Source of the DNA: [Mycobacterium] fortunisiensis
GTDB taxonomy: Bacteria > Actinomycetota > Actinomycetes > Mycobacteriales > Mycobacteriaceae
Direction: 5' to 3'
Assembly (NCBI RefSeq): GCF_019050325.1
Contig: NZ_VOMB01000020.1
Span: 62,001-126,000 of the forward strand
DNA: 64,000 bases
The first letter of the stretch is position 1. Each line of letters opens with the position of its first letter. The position numbers and the translations under genes were made by a program. Under the pieces are notes generated by a model, which ran no database searches, was not told where the DNA came from, and worked only from the letters and a program-made list of their open reading frames with translations. This document shows positions 14,862 to 28,362 of this stretch, piece after piece.

Positions 14862-16760
14862 TCATCGTCGCGGGCCTCCGCCGGTGCGACGCCTCAACAT
14901 TCTTTGCACGAACCCTCCATTGTGCAGCATCGAGCTGACCAACGCCGCAGCAACGCCTCCGAAACCCAGCGTGACCAGCACCACCTGGAGCGCCGGCACC
15001 CATTCGGTGGCGAGTGTCACATCAGACTTCAGCCGGATCTGGCTGTCCAGATAGGCGGGCTGGAAGAACTCGGTGCGGGCCAGCTCCCGACCGTCGGGGG
15101 CGATCACCGCGCTGATGCCGGTGGTCCCGGCGACCACGACGTAGCGGTCATGTTCGACGGCACGCACTTTCGCGAACGCCAGCTGCTGGGCGCTCATGTT
15201 CTCGTCGAACGTCGCGTTGTTGGTCGGCACGGTCAACACCTGGGCCCCGCTGCGCACAGCCTCGCGCGCGGCCCGGTCGAAGATGACTTCCCAGCAGGTG
15301 GTCACCCCGACCGGTACGCCGGCCGCGTGCACGACGCCGTTGCCTTCCCCCGGCACGAAATACCCGGCCCGATCGGCGTAGGACGACAGGTGTTTGAAGA
15401 AGCTGCGCCAGGGCAGATACTCGCCGAACGGCTGCACGATCTTCTTGTCGTGACGCTCACCGGGGCCGTGCTCGGGGTCCCACACGATCACGGTGTTGGT
15501 GGCCACCGGATTGTCCGGGGTGTAGCCGTCGGCCTTGGTGACGGCGCCGACCAGGATCGGTGCGCCGATGGCGTCGGCGGCCGCGGTGATCTGCGCGGCA
15601 GCGTCCGCATTGGCCAGTGGATCGATGTCGGAGGCGTTTTCGGGCCAGACCACGAACATCGGCTGGGCGGCGCGCCCGGCACGGATGTCGTCGGCCAATC
15701 GCTGGGTCTCTCTGACATGGTTGTCCAGCACCGCCCGGCGCTGGGCGTTGAACTCCAGGCCCAGCCGCGGCACGTTGCCCTGCACCGCGGCCACCGTCAC
15801 GGCCGGCTCGTCACCGGCCCCGGTGCCGGAGTGCCGGACCTGGGGCCACAGCAGTGCGGTGGCCAGCAGGACCACCGTGATGCTCAGGCCGGGCAACATC
15901 ACCGCGGGCGCCGGGAAACCCGGCTTGTGTCCGTGCCGCCACCACTGCACGATCTCCAGCGCCAGCAGCGTGGCGCTGAAGCCGACGAGCGCGACCGCGA
16001 ACGACAGCAGCGGTGCGCCGCCGGCCCGGGCGATGGCCAGCAGTGGTCCGTTCGTCTGGCCGAATCCGACAACGCCCCAGGGGAATCCGCCGAACGGCAC
16101 CGTCGATTTGAGCCACTCCGCGGTGACCCACAGCGCGGCGAACCACAACGGCCAGCCCGGCAGGCGCCGGACCACGGTGGCCGCCAGGCCGAACAACCCA
16201 CAGAACAATGCCTGCACGGCGGCGAGGGCCAGCCAGGGCATCGCTCCCACCAGGCCGCTGATCCAGGGCAACAGCGGAACATAGAACGCGAGACCGAACA
16301 GGAACCCGTAGCCGAACCCGCCCAGGTGGGTGGTGGATCGCAGCGTCAGCACCCAGCCGAGCAACGCCAGCCCGACGAACGCCGCCCACCACCAGCCCGT
16401 CGGCGGATAGCTCAGGCACAACCCGAGCCCGCCTGCCACCGCCGCGCTCAGTTGCGCCCAGCGCGCGGCGGTGGCCCGGCCGAATCGCCGCGCCCGCACG
16501 GTCACCATCGACCAGCGGTCCGGGGTGCCCGCCGCGGTCAGCCGGACCTCGAGTTCCGCGGGTTCCTCGTCGGGATCGATATCGGCCACCGGATCACCGG
16601 TGACGTCCTCGTCCAGTTCGGCGAACGACTCGTCGTCGAGTTCGTCGAGCTCGGCGAGTTCGTCTTCCTCGATGGCCGGAATCACCTCGGTGGTCTCGTG
16701 CCGTGGGCGGCCGAATTTGTCCGGCCGACCCGATCTGCCCCGAGGATGCTCACTGCCCAT
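14862..16760 (-). CDS. lnt: Apolipoprotein N-acyltransferase
   Basis: 632 aa membrane enzyme that N-acylates the lipidated Cys of lipoproteins. Residues 1-70 are cytoplasmic and strongly acidic ([22 protein letters not shown]). Then follow several membrane helices and a nitrilase-type domain with the catalytic Glu in VVWPENASD, Lys in [15 protein letters not shown] and Cys in [11 protein letters not shown] last membrane helix and a basic tail end the protein. ATG 16760 overlaps the amidohydrolase stop by 11 bases. It is the equivalent of the Ppm2 domain of M. tuberculosis Rv2051c and is likely to interact with Ppm1. Confidence 0.94.
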   Translation of the reverse strand: MGSEHPRGRSGRPDKFGRPRHETTEVIPAIEEDELAELDELDDESFAELDEDVTGDPVADIDPDEEPAELEVRLTAAGTPDRWSMVTVRARRFGRATAARWAQLSAAVAGGLGLCLSYPPTGWWWAAFVGLALLGWVLTLRSTTHLGGFGYGFLFGLAFYVPLLPWISGLVGAMPWLALAAVQALFCGLFGLAATVVRRLPGWPLWFAALWVTAEWLKSTVPFGGFPWGVVGFGQTNGPLLAIARAGGAPLLSFAVALVGFSATLLALEIVQWWRHGHKPGFPAPAVMLPGLSITVVLLATALLWPQVRHSGTGAGDEPAVTVAAVQGNVPRLGLEFNAQRRAVLDNHVRETQRLADDIRAGRAAQPMFVVWPENASDIDPLANADAAAQITAAADAIGAPILVGAVTKADGYTPDNPVATNTVIVWDPEHGPGERHDKKIVQPFGEYLPWRSFFKHLSSYADRAGYFVPGEGNGVVHAAGVPVGVTTCWEVIFDRAAREAVRSGAQVLTVPTNNATFDENMSAQQLAFAKVRAVEHDRYVVVAGTTGISAVIAPDGRELARTEFFQPAYLDSQIRLKSDVTLATEWVPALQVVLVTLGFGGVAAALVSSMLHNGGFVQRMLRRRTGGGPRR

Positions 16761-18345
16761 GGATGACGACACCCCGGTGAACGGTCTGACGGCACCGGGG
16801 CAGCCGGGCATCGGCCGCCAGCCGCGGCAGCGCGGGCACCCGGGAGCGCGGATCGGTGGACCAGCGCTGCACGGCGTTGGCCGGGGCGCTGACCTCCAGG
16901 TCCTCGGCGTCCCACACCGTGTAGCTGGCCGCCGCCCCGGGGGCGAGCGTGCCGGTGACACCATCGCGCACCCCGCCGGCCCGCCAGCCCCCGCGGGTCG
17001 CCGCAGCGAACGCGGCGCGGGCCGAGATGGCACTGCCGCCGGACCGGTGCGACACCGCCGCGCGCACGGTGTGCCAGGGATCCATGCTGGTGACGGGGGT
17101 GTCGGAGCCGAAGGCGAGGGGCACGCCTTCGGATGCTAACAGCGCAAACGGATTGAGCTGGTGAACTCGATCAAGCCCGAGGCGCTCGGCGTACATGCCG
17201 TGCTCACCGCCCCAGTGCGCATCGAAGTTCGGTTGCACACTGGCCACCACACCCCAGGTGCCCAATTGGGCGGCCTGCTCGGCACTGACCATCTCCAGAT
17301 GCTCGAGGCGGTGCCCGCACCGGGCCACGGCCGGCACGCCCAGCTGCCCGACCACCGTCGCGAATCCCTCGACGACGGCGGTGACGGCGGCGTCCCCGAT
17401 CACATGGAAGCCGGCCGGGATTCCAGCCTCGGTGCAGGCCCGCAGATGGGTGGTGATGGCCTCGGCGTCGAGGTACTGGTTGCCGCAGGTGTGGGGCGCA
17501 TCGTGATACGGCGCGTGCAACCACGCGGTACGCGAGCCCAGCGCGCCGTCCACGAACAGATCGCCGGCCAGCCCGCGGGCCCCGGTCTCGGCGAGGAGGG
17601 CGCGGGCGTGCTCGGCGTCGCGGGCCGGCTCGCCCCAGTAACCGATCACCTCGACGCCGTGCTGCAGCGCGCGCAACTCCTGCCAGTCCAGCAGACCACC
17701 GATCTGGGGACCCGCACACTCGTGCACCGCGACGATGCCCAGGCTTGCGGCATGGTCGAGGGCCGCGACGCGGGCGTCGTGCCGCTGCCGGGCCGACAGC
17801 TGCTCACGGGCGGCCGCACGGACCAGGTGATGCGCGTCGGAGGTGAGCGGACGCTGCGGATCGAAGCCGCCGGCCTCCGCCAGCGCCGGGGCCACGCGGC
17901 GCAGCGCGCTGCTCGCCGCGGCCGAATGGACGTCCACGCGGGCCAGATACGCCGGCCGCTCCCCCAGTGCCGCGTCGAGGTCTTCGGTGCTCGGGGCGAT
18001 GCGCTCGGGCCAGCCCGACTCGTCCCAGCCGTGGCCCCAGATCAGTCCGTCGGGATGCCGGCGGGCGTACTCGGCCACGAGTTGCAGGCAGTGCTGCAGG
18101 GAAGTGGCCGCACGCAGGTCCAGACCGCGCAGGTTCAGGCCGGTCGCCGTGAGATGGACGTGGCTGTCGACGAATGCCGGGGCGACGAATCCGCCGTCGA
18201 GGTCGACGATCTCGGCGTCGGGAAACTGTGCCCGGCCCACGTCGTCGGTGCCCAGCCAGGCCACCACACCGTCGCGCACGGCAAAGGCGGTCGCGTCGGG
18301 GTAGCTGGGGCTGTGGATCCGCCCATTGAGCAGAAGTGTCGTCAC
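16750..18345 (-). CDS. Amidohydrolase (YtcJ-like)
   Basis: 531 aa, GTG start. Metal-dependent hydrolase: [12 protein letters not shown] with the HxH metal motif, later [36 protein letters not shown], and [20 protein letters not shown] with the metal-site Asp. Matches the amidohydrolase-3/exoenzyme regulatory (AepA/YtcJ) group; substrate unknown. It lies between fxsA and lnt on the same strand, 18 bases from fxsA. Confidence 0.88.
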   Translation of the reverse strand: MTTLLLNGRIHSPSYPDATAFAVRDGVVAWLGTDDVGRAQFPDAEIVDLDGGFVAPAFVDSHVHLTATGLNLRGLDLRAATSLQHCLQLVAEYARRHPDGLIWGHGWDESGWPERIAPSTEDLDAALGERPAYLARVDVHSAAASSALRRVAPALAEAGGFDPQRPLTSDAHHLVRAAAREQLSARQRHDARVAALDHAASLGIVAVHECAGPQIGGLLDWQELRALQHGVEVIGYWGEPARDAEHARALLAETGARGLAGDLFVDGALGSRTAWLHAPYHDAPHTCGNQYLDAEAITTHLRACTEAGIPAGFHVIGDAAVTAVVEGFATVVGQLGVPAVARCGHRLEHLEMVSAEQAAQLGTWGVVASVQPNFDAHWGGEHGMYAERLGLDRVHQLNPFALLASEGVPLAFGSDTPVTSMDPWHTVRAAVSHRSGGSAISARAAFAAATRGGWRAGGVRDGVTGTLAPGAAASYTVWDAEDLEVSAPANAVQRWSTDPRSRVPALPRLAADARLPRCRQTVHRGVVIHGQ

Positions 18346-18363
18346 GCGGGTTTCAGGTGGCTG

Positions 18364-18855
18364 TCAGGCCTGGGGTGGCAGGCGGTACGGGTCGACATCG
18401 GCTACATCGGTGACGTCGATGACTTCGCCGTCAATGTAGTCGCCCGTCCCACGCCGATAACTGGCGGTACCGGCCGTCCGGCCGAAACCGGTCGGTGTCA
18501 CAGCTATCAGTGGCATCCGCCGCACCACGAGTGCGGTGAGCGCCGGCCGAGCCACCGACCGCGTCGCGGGCAGCAGCAACAGCGCACCCAGCACCGAGCT
18601 GGCCAGGCCGGGAATCACCATCAGCACAGCGCCCAGCGCCACCAGCACGCTGTCTGACACCGCACCCTGGGCATCCGACAGGCCGGTCCGCAACCGACGG
18701 ATATGGCGGTTGATCTGCGAACCCGCCAATGCCAGCCCGATGGCGAAGGAGGCCAGCACCAGCAACGCGGTGTAACCGAAACCGATGGTCGCCACCAACG
18801 CGACCAGCACCGCGACCTCTACGAGGGCGTAGATCAGAAACAGCCGCTTTGCCAT
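18364..18855 (-). CDS. fxsA: FxsA family membrane protein (Rv2053c homologue)
   Basis: 163 aa from ATG 18855. Two N-terminal membrane helices (LFLIYALVEVAVLVALVATIG; ALLVLASFAIGLALAGS), then a third hydrophobic region (LVALGAVLMVIPGLASSVLGALLLLP) with the conserved IPG turn of FxsA. The hydrophilic C-terminus includes GDYIDGEVIDV. FxsA in E. coli suppresses F-plasmid exclusion of phage T7; its role in mycobacteria is unknown. Confidence 0.85.
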   Translation of the reverse strand: MAKRLFLIYALVEVAVLVALVATIGFGYTALLVLASFAIGLALAGSQINRHIRRLRTGLSDAQGAVSDSVLVALGAVLMVIPGLASSVLGALLLLPATRSVARPALTALVVRRMPLIAVTPTGFGRTAGTASYRRGTGDYIDGEVIDVTDVADVDPYRLPPQA

Positions 18856-18914
18856 GCCCGGTTCAACGTCTGAGGGGCCGGAGATGGTTCCCTCGCCGCT
18901 GTCGGTCGGGCGTG

Positions 18915-19298
18915 TCAGTCGGCTGGGCGCAACTCCAGGCCGACGTTTCGGTGCATGCCACCACGCAGCTTGGAAAAGAAATTGAACGTCTTGCCCAGCA
19001 GCCCATAGCGCTTGCCGATGCCGGCGTAGATCTCGCCGTTGCGGGTCTGCTCCAACACCACTGCCCGCGCCTCGACCGGCTCGCTTTTCGGGTTGCCCCG
19101 CACATCGCACACCGCCACCGTGACCCGCGGGGTATTGCGGATCCGCTTGACCTTCCACGAATCGGCCTCGGTGATGACCAGCAAACGGTCCCCGTCGGGA
19201 ACCGCCCAGATCGCCGTGGGTTTGGGCCTGCCGTCCTTCGTGAACGTGGTCAGCAATACGTAGTTGGCCTTGGCGACATCGGCGAAGGTGAGAGCCAC
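18915..19298 (-). CDS. F420/PNPOx-like flavin-split-barrel protein (Rv2061c homologue)
   Basis: 127 aa, GTG start. Split-barrel features: YVLLTTFTKDGRPKPTAIWAV, RLLVITEADSWKVKRIRNTPRVTVAVCD. Member of the PPOX class F420-dependent family, probably reducing or oxidising a small substrate with F420 or flavin. Sits 9 bases after cobN, as in M. tuberculosis. Confidence 0.85.
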   Translation of the reverse strand: MALTFADVAKANYVLLTTFTKDGRPKPTAIWAVPDGDRLLVITEADSWKVKRIRNTPRVTVAVCDVRGNPKSEPVEARAVVLEQTRNGEIYAGIGKRYGLLGKTFNFFSKLRGGMHRNVGLELRPAD

Positions 19299-19307
19299 CC
19301 CGACAAC

Positions 19308-22895
<3,588 letters not shown>

Positions 22896-22958
22896 CCCCT
22901 ATTCGTACCGCACCGACCACCCGTACGGGGTAGCCGGTGCGGCCGCGGTTGGTCAGGG

Positions 22959-23066
22959 TCAGGGCTGGGTTTCGCCGAAGCGGTCGTGCCACGACTGCCG
23001 GTAGGGCAGGCCCGCCGCCCCGATGAGCACCAGGATGAACGCCGCGAAGGCACCGAAGGCAAGCAT
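22959..23066 (-). CDS. 35-aa membrane microprotein between cobN and cobG
   Basis: ATG 23066 to TGA 22959. Residues 2-20 are one hydrophobic helix (LAFGAFAAFILVLIGAAGL), followed by a polar tail PYRQSWHDRFGETQP. An AGGAG sequence lies about 8 bases upstream on the minus strand, an unusually good ribosome site. Stop is 63 bases before the cobN start, so it is probably the first gene of the cobN operon. It may be a cobalt-transport accessory or a CobN membrane anchor (inference). No family recognised. Confidence 0.6.
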   Translation of the reverse strand: MLAFGAFAAFILVLIGAAGLPYRQSWHDRFGETQP

Positions 23067-23250
23067 GGATCGCTCCTCTCGTCAGAGCCATTGGTCAGAT
23101 TGTGCGATTTCCCAGTACCGGTGGTCCCGGGAAACTGTCTAAACCGTACGTCCCGACACGGCGAAAACGGCCGATCTGTAAGCGACCGAACAGGTTTCCG
23201 GCCTGGTGACCGATGTCACACCGGGCGCCGAAAGTAGGATGGACGGCGTC

Positions 23251-24396
23251 ATGACCAGGACCCGCGATCAGGATCGGTGCCCCGGTGCCCTCACGGTGCA
23301 CCAGGCCGCCGATGGCGCCCTGGTGCGGGTTCGGCTCCCGGGCGGGATGATCACCGCCGGCCAACTGGTCGCGCTGGCCGAGGCTGCCGAGCAATTCGGC
23401 TCTCCGGCAATGGAACTCACATCTCGGGGCAACATCCAGATCCGGGCGTTGACCGAAACCGGCGCGGTGGCCACCGCCCTGGCCGACGCCGGGCTGCTGC
23501 CGTCGCCGTCGCACGAGCGGGCCCGCAACATCGTGGCGTCGCCGTTGTCCGGGCGTCACGGCGGCATCGTCGACGTCCGGCCCCTGGTCAGCCAACTCGA
23601 CGAGGCCATCCAGCACGATCCGGCGCTGACGGGATTGCCCGGCAGATTCTGGTTCAGCCTGGACGACGGCCGCGGCGATGTGTCCGGAATCGACGCCGAT
23701 GCCGGGGCGCACGCCCGCGACGACGGCACCTTCGCGCTGCTGCTGGCCGGCCGTGACACCGGGGTGCGGCTGGCCACCTCCGACGTCGTGCCCATCATGA
23801 TCGACGTGGCGAGACGGTTCGTCAATGTCCGCGGAAAGGCCTGGCGGATAACCGAACTCGACGACCGATCGGTGGTGTTGCCTGACGTCGCACCCAGCGC
23901 TGCGGCCGGGGCCACCTGGCCGCCGACCATGACACCGCCGGTGGGCTGGATCGAGCAACGGGACAGCCGGGTGGCCCTGGGCGCGGCACTGCCGCTGGGG
24001 GTGCTGCCGGCCCGGACCGCGCGCTTCCTGGCCGCGATCGAGGCCCCGCTCGTGATCACCCCGTGGCGATCGGTGCTGGTGTGTGACCTCGACGAGCAGA
24101 CCGCGGACACCTCGCTGCGGGTGCTGGCGCCGCTGGGACTGGTGTTCGACGAGGAGTCGCCCTGGCTGCGGGTCAGCGCCTGCACCGGATCCCCCGGCTG
24201 CGCCAATTCGGCCGCTGACGTGCGTGCCCACGCCGCCGACGTTGCGAGGAACCCCGCCCCATCCGACGGCACCGGTCCCCGGAGCGAAGCCCACCGCCAC
24301 TTCGTGGGCTGTGAGCGGGCCTGCGGCAGCCCGCCCGCCGGGGAGATCCTGGTGGCCACCGAGGACGGATACCGGCTGCATATCACGCCCCCGTAG
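23251..24396 (+). CDS. cobG: Precorrin-3B synthase
   Basis: 381 aa. Oxygen-dependent ring-contraction step of aerobic cobalamin synthesis. It is a sulfite/nitrite-reductase-like protein with ferredoxin-like half-domains and Fe-S/sirohaem-type ligands Cys311, Cys317, Cys354 and Cys358 (CTGSPGC, GCERAC). ATG 23251 gives the N-terminus MTRTRDQDRCPGALTVHQAADGALVRVRLP, aligning with M. tuberculosis CobG. Divergent from the microprotein/cobN operon; cobH follows after 3 bases. Confidence 0.94.
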   Translation: MTRTRDQDRCPGALTVHQAADGALVRVRLPGGMITAGQLVALAEAAEQFGSPAMELTSRGNIQIRALTETGAVATALADAGLLPSPSHERARNIVASPLSGRHGGIVDVRPLVSQLDEAIQHDPALTGLPGRFWFSLDDGRGDVSGIDADAGAHARDDGTFALLLAGRDTGVRLATSDVVPIMIDVARRFVNVRGKAWRITELDDRSVVLPDVAPSAAAGATWPPTMTPPVGWIEQRDSRVALGAALPLGVLPARTARFLAAIEAPLVITPWRSVLVCDLDEQTADTSLRVLAPLGLVFDEESPWLRVSACTGSPGCANSAADVRAHAADVARNPAPSDGTGPRSEAHRHFVGCERACGSPPAGEILVATEDGYRLHITPP

Positions 24397-24399
24397 GGT

Positions 24400-25032
24400 A
24401 TGCGGGTGCTCGACTACATCCGTGACGCCGCCGAGATCTACCGGCAGTCGTTCGCGACGATCCGCGCCGAGGCGAACCTGTCCCGTTTTCCCGACGACGT
24501 CTCGCGGGTCGTGGTCCGGCTGATCCACACCTGCGGCCAGGTGGACGTCGCCGATCACGTGTCCTACACCCCCGATGTGGTGGCCCGCACGCACGCCGCC
24601 CTGGCGGCCGGCGCCCCGGTGCTGTGCGATTCGTCGATGGTGGCCGCCGGTATCACCCGGTCCCGGCTCCCGGCCGACAACGAGGTGGTCTCGCTGGTGG
24701 CCGACCCGCGCGCCCCCGAGCTGGCCGCCACCCTGGGCAGCACCCGTTCGGCGGCGGCCGTGGACCTGTGGGCCGATCGCCTCGGTGGCGCGGTGGTGGC
24801 CATCGGCAATGCGCCCACGGCACTGTTCCGATTGCTGGAACTGCTCGACGAGGGCGCCCCGGTTCCCGCCGCGGTGTTGGGCGGCCCGGTGGGTTTCGTC
24901 GGATCGGCACAGTCCAAGCAGGAGCTGATCGAGCGCCCACGCGGGATGTCCTACCTGGTGGTGACCGGCCGGCGCGGTGGCAGCGCGATGGCCGCGGCTG
25001 CCGTCAATGCGATTGCGAGTGAACGCGAGTGA
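24400..25032 (+). CDS. cobH: Precorrin-8X methylmutase
   Basis: 210 aa, ATG start 3 bases after cobG. Moves the C11 methyl to C12 to give hydrogenobyrinate. Seen: [26 protein letters not shown] with the catalytic His, [24 protein letters not shown] and the glycine-rich [18 protein letters not shown]. Its TGA overlaps the GTG of the next gene. Confidence 0.96.
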   Translation: MRVLDYIRDAAEIYRQSFATIRAEANLSRFPDDVSRVVVRLIHTCGQVDVADHVSYTPDVVARTHAALAAGAPVLCDSSMVAAGITRSRLPADNEVVSLVADPRAPELAATLGSTRSAAAVDLWADRLGGAVVAIGNAPTALFRLLELLDEGAPVPAAVLGGPVGFVGSAQSKQELIERPRGMSYLVVTGRRGGSAMAAAAVNAIASERE

Positions 25033-26543
25033 CGACAAGAGGAACGCTCTACGGGGTCGGGCTGGGCCCGGGTGATCCGGAGCTGGTGACGGTAAAGGCG
25101 GCCCGGCTCATCGGTGCGGCCGATGTGGTGGCGTATCACAGCGCAAAGCACGGTCACAGCATCGCCCGCGGGATCGCCGAGCCGTACCTGCGGGACGGGC
25201 AGCTCGAAGAACACCTGGTCTACCCGATCACCACCGAGACCACCGAGCATCCCGGCGGCTACGTCGGTGCGATGGAGGATTTCTACGCCGAGGCCGCCGA
25301 GCGCATCGCCGCCCATCTGGAGGGCGGCCGGGACGTGGCCCTGCTGGCCGAGGGCGATCCGCTGTTCTACAGCTCGTACATGCACATGCACACCCGCCTC
25401 ACCGAACGGTTCGACGCCGTCATCGTTCCCGGGGTCACCTCGGTGAGCGCGGCCTCGGCGGCCACCGGCACCCCGCTGGTGCAGGGCGACGACGTGTTGA
25501 CGATCCTGCCCGGCACCCTGCCCACCGCCGAGCTGGAACGCCGTCTGGCCGATACCGACGCGGCCGTGGTGCTCAAACTGGGCCGGTCCTACACCCGGGT
25601 GCGTGAGGCGCTGGCCTCGACCGGGCGGCTCGACGAGGCGTACTACGTCGAGCGGGCCTCCACCGAGCGGCAGCGGGTGTCGCCGGCGCGCGAGGTCGGC
25701 AGCGACGGGGGCGCGGATGTCAAGGTGCCGTATTTCTCGCTGGCCATGGTGCCCGGGACGGCGCGCGCGACCACTCCCCGCGGCAAGGTGGTGGTCGTCG
25801 GACTCGGCCCGGGTGACTCCGACTGGATGACCCCGCAGAGTCGTCGCGAGCTCGCCGCGGCCACCGATCTGATCGGCTACGGCCCGTATCTCGATCGGGT
25901 CGGCGCCCGCGCCGGGCAGCGCCACCACCCCAGCGACAACACCGACGAGCCGGCCCGCGCCCAGCTCGCGTGCAAGCTGGCCCAAGACGGCCGCACCGTC
26001 GCGGTGGTGTCCTCCGGGGATCCGGGGGTGTTCGCGATGGCCACCGCGGTCCTGGAAGAGGCCAAGCAGTGGCCCGGCGTCGAGGTGCGGGTGATTCCGG
26101 CGATGACGGCGGCCCAGGCCGTGGCCAGCCGTGTCGGCGCCCCGCTGGGGCACGACTATGCGGTGATCTCGCTGTCCGACCGGCTCAAGCCGTGGGAGGT
26201 CATCGCCGAACGCCTCACCGCCGCCGCGAAGGCCGATCTGGTGCTGGCGATCTACAACCCGGCATCGAAGACGCGCACCTGGCAGGTGGCCGCGATGCGC
26301 GATCTGCTGCTGGACTACCGCGATCCGAGCACGCCGGTGGTCGTCGGGCGCGCGGTCTCCGGCGCGCAGCCCGGCCCGGGGGAAAAGGTCGGCGTGGTGC
26401 GTCTGGCCGACCTGGATCCGACCCAGGTGGACATGCGCACGATGCTGATCGTCGGTTCGTCGCAGACGCAGTGGTACACCGGTTCGACCACGGGTGAGCG
26501 CACCGAGGATCGGGTGTTCACCCCGCGGCACTATCCGGGCTGA
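25029..26543 (+). CDS. cobIJ: Fused precorrin-2 C20- and precorrin-3B C17-methyltransferase
   Basis: 504 aa, GTG start overlapping cobH. Two tandem SAM-dependent tetrapyrrole methylase domains: the first (about 1-245) starts [20 protein letters not shown] (CobI), the second (about 255-485) starts [21 protein letters not shown] and has [13 protein letters not shown] (CobJ). The fusion matches M. tuberculosis Rv2066, annotated cobI. Last gene of the cobGHI unit. Confidence 0.95.
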   Translation: MTTRGTLYGVGLGPGDPELVTVKAARLIGAADVVAYHSAKHGHSIARGIAEPYLRDGQLEEHLVYPITTETTEHPGGYVGAMEDFYAEAAERIAAHLEGGRDVALLAEGDPLFYSSYMHMHTRLTERFDAVIVPGVTSVSAASAATGTPLVQGDDVLTILPGTLPTAELERRLADTDAAVVLKLGRSYTRVREALASTGRLDEAYYVERASTERQRVSPAREVGSDGGADVKVPYFSLAMVPGTARATTPRGKVVVVGLGPGDSDWMTPQSRRELAAATDLIGYGPYLDRVGARAGQRHHPSDNTDEPARAQLACKLAQDGRTVAVVSSGDPGVFAMATAVLEEAKQWPGVEVRVIPAMTAAQAVASRVGAPLGHDYAVISLSDRLKPWEVIAERLTAAAKADLVLAIYNPASKTRTWQVAAMRDLLLDYRDPSTPVVVGRAVSGAQPGPGEKVGVVRLADLDPTQVDMRTMLIVGSSQTQWYTGSTTGERTEDRVFTPRHYPG

Positions 26544-26571
26544 CCAACGCACTGACTCGCGTCGAATTTTG

Positions 26572-26598
26572 TTGACTGCTGTCAGAAAGCCCGATAGT
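26572..26598 (+). promoter_or_regulatory. Candidate promoter/operator of the TetR-kinase pair
   Basis: TTGACT (26572-26577) and GATAGT (26593-26598) with a 15-base spacer resemble -35/-10 boxes. A dyad TGAC-TGCT-GTCA (26573-26584) overlaps the -35, a plausible autoregulatory TetR site. The region lies between cobIJ and the TetR gene. Confidence 0.35.
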
Positions 26599-26635
26599 GT
26601 CCGGCGTCACACCTGTTCGAATGGGAGGCGCGGTC

Positions 26636-27292
26636 ATGCCGACGGCAGCACAGGGCGCACCCGCGCGCTCACCCATCGACCGTCGGCAGCCGCAGCGCAG
26701 CGATCAGCGCCGCACCGCGATCCTGGCCGCCCTCGACGAACACTTGAAACAGACCGGCTTCGACGCGCTCAACATCGCCGAGGTGGCCCGGCAGGCCGGG
26801 GTGGGCCGCTCGGCGTTCTACTTCTATTTCGAGAACAAGGCCACCGCGGTGGCCGCGTTGCTGGAGCCGATGCACGACGCCCTGCTGGCCGCCAACACGA
26901 TCCTCGCCGATACCGCCCAACCACCCCGAGCCCGTATCCGCGACACGCTTGAGGCGGTGGCGCAGACCGCCGAGGAGCACCGCTACCTGTTCCAGGCGAT
27001 GTGGGAGGCCCGCGGGGCCAACTCCGCCGTGCGGGACATGTGGGACGAGGCCAGGGAATCATTCGTCCCGCGGGTCGCGGCCGTGATCTCTGCCGAGCGG
27101 GCCGCCGGCCGCGCGCCCGACGGCCCCGACGCGCGGGTGCTGGCCAGCCTCCTCATGGAACTCAACGATCGGTTGGTGGAGCGGATCATCGTCGGCGGGC
27201 CGTTGAGCCGCCGGCAACTACTGGAAGGCGCAGAGGCGATGTGGATGGGCACGATTTACGGCACTGTGGATGGCACCGGGGTGGCGCGATGA
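26636..27292 (+). CDS. TetR family regulator
   Basis: 218 aa from ATG 26636, preceded by GGGAGG with 8-base spacing. N-terminal HTH: RRTAILAALDEHL, FDALNIAEVARQAGVGRSAFYFYFENKATAV. The ligand domain is of the EthR-like type (YLFQAMWEARG, LASLLMELNDRLVERI). Its stop overlaps the start of the kinase-like gene (ATGA), so it likely controls that gene and itself. In M. tuberculosis this interval holds Rv2067c, blaC and sigC. Confidence 0.88.
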   Translation: MPTAAQGAPARSPIDRRQPQRSDQRRTAILAALDEHLKQTGFDALNIAEVARQAGVGRSAFYFYFENKATAVAALLEPMHDALLAANTILADTAQPPRARIRDTLEAVAQTAEEHRYLFQAMWEARGANSAVRDMWDEARESFVPRVAAVISAERAAGRAPDGPDARVLASLLMELNDRLVERIIVGGPLSRRQLLEGAEAMWMGTIYGTVDGTGVAR

Positions 27293-28362
27293 CCGCGGCA
27301 GGGTCGATCCCCACGTCCATCCCGGCCAGGCCCGCCGAGGTCACCGCCGGTTGGCTGTCACAGATCCTGGGCACCGAGGTGGACACGGTGCAGACCACCC
27401 CGATCGGCACCGGCCAGACCGGTGCCACCTACCGGGTGTCGGTCACCTACCGCGGCGATACCGACCTGCCGGCCACCTTCGCGGTCAAGCTGCCGTCACA
27501 GGACGACACCGTGCGGGACCGGGTCTCCATCGGCTACCGCTCCGAGCATGCCTTCTACACCAACGTCGCCGAGCACGTGCAGATCCCGGTCCCAGCCTGT
27601 CACCACTGCGAAATCGCCGGTGAGGGAGCCGATTTCGTGCTGCTCCTGGCCGACATGGCGCCGGCCGAGCAGGGCGACCAGATCGCCGGGTGCACCCCGG
27701 CCGAGGCGAATCTGGCCGTCCTGGCACTGGCCGATCTGCACGGGCCCACCTGGGCCGACCCGCGCTGGGCCAACTTCCCGGGCATCGCGATGCCCAAGCC
27801 GGAACCCGACTCCGCCAAGGGATTCGGCGACATCGCCAAGATGGCCGCCGACATCACCCTGGACAAGCTCGGCGCGCGTCTGGACGCCGAGGACCAGGAC
27901 ACCCTGCGCACCGCCATGTCCATGGTCACCCCGTGGCTGCTGGCCGAACCGGACCGGTTCGCCATCCTGCACGGCGACTACCGCTTGGACAACATGCTGT
28001 TCGACCCCGACCGCAGCCGGATCACCGTGGTGGATTGGCAGACCCTGGGCTCGGGCCTGCCGGCCCGCGACCTGTCCTACTTCACCGCCACCAGCCTGGA
28101 CCCCGCGGTCCGCGCCGCCGCCGAAGCCGACCTGGTCCGGGCCTACCACGACCGGCTGCTGTCGCATGGCGTCACCGGATATGACTACGAAACCTGTTGG
28201 CAGGATTACCGTTTGGGGATGCTACAGGCACCGCTGATCACCGTGCTCGGCACCGCGTTCGCCACCTCCACCGAACGCGGCGACGACATGATGGTGGTGA
28301 TGGCGCAGCGTGGCTGCCGGGCGATCCGGGAGCTCGGCACATTGGATCTGATCAGCGCCTGA
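27289..28362 (+). CDS. EcKL-like phosphotransferase
   Basis: 357 aa. Kinase-like fold: TTPIGTGQTGATYRVSV (nucleotide loop), FAVKLP (Lys), LHGDYRLDNMLFD (catalytic Asp), VVDWQTLGSGLPARDLSYF (metal Asp). Clearly a paralogue of the N-terminal half of the protein at 6801-8795. Substrate unknown; such kinases are numerous in lipid-degrading mycobacteria. Coupled to the TetR gene; its 3' end overlaps the convergent cobK by 11 bases. Confidence 0.85.
   Translation: MTAAGSIPTSIPARPAEVTAGWLSQILGTEVDTVQTTPIGTGQTGATYRVSVTYRGDTDLPATFAVKLPSQDDTVRDRVSIGYRSEHAFYTNVAEHVQIPVPACHHCEIAGEGADFVLLLADMAPAEQGDQIAGCTPAEANLAVLALADLHGPTWADPRWANFPGIAMPKPEPDSAKGFGDIAKMAADITLDKLGARLDAEDQDTLRTAMSMVTPWLLAEPDRFAILHGDYRLDNMLFDPDRSRITVVDWQTLGSGLPARDLSYFTATSLDPAVRAAAEADLVRAYHDRLLSHGVTGYDYETCWQDYRLGMLQAPLITVLGTAFATSTERGDDMMVVMAQRGCRAIRELGTLDLISA

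Noticed and set aside
14490..16766. 758-codon plus-strand frame opposite ppm1/lnt
   Set aside because: Antisense shadow of two recognised genes; low-complexity composition.
23067..23250. Possible cobalamin riboswitch between cobN and cobG
   Set aside because: I looked for a B12-box-like conserved core and saw none; the region is also short for the full aptamer on either strand.
23095..25038. 647-codon minus-strand frame opposite cobG/cobH
   Set aside because: Shadow frame; cobG and cobH on the plus strand carry conserved Cys and His motifs.
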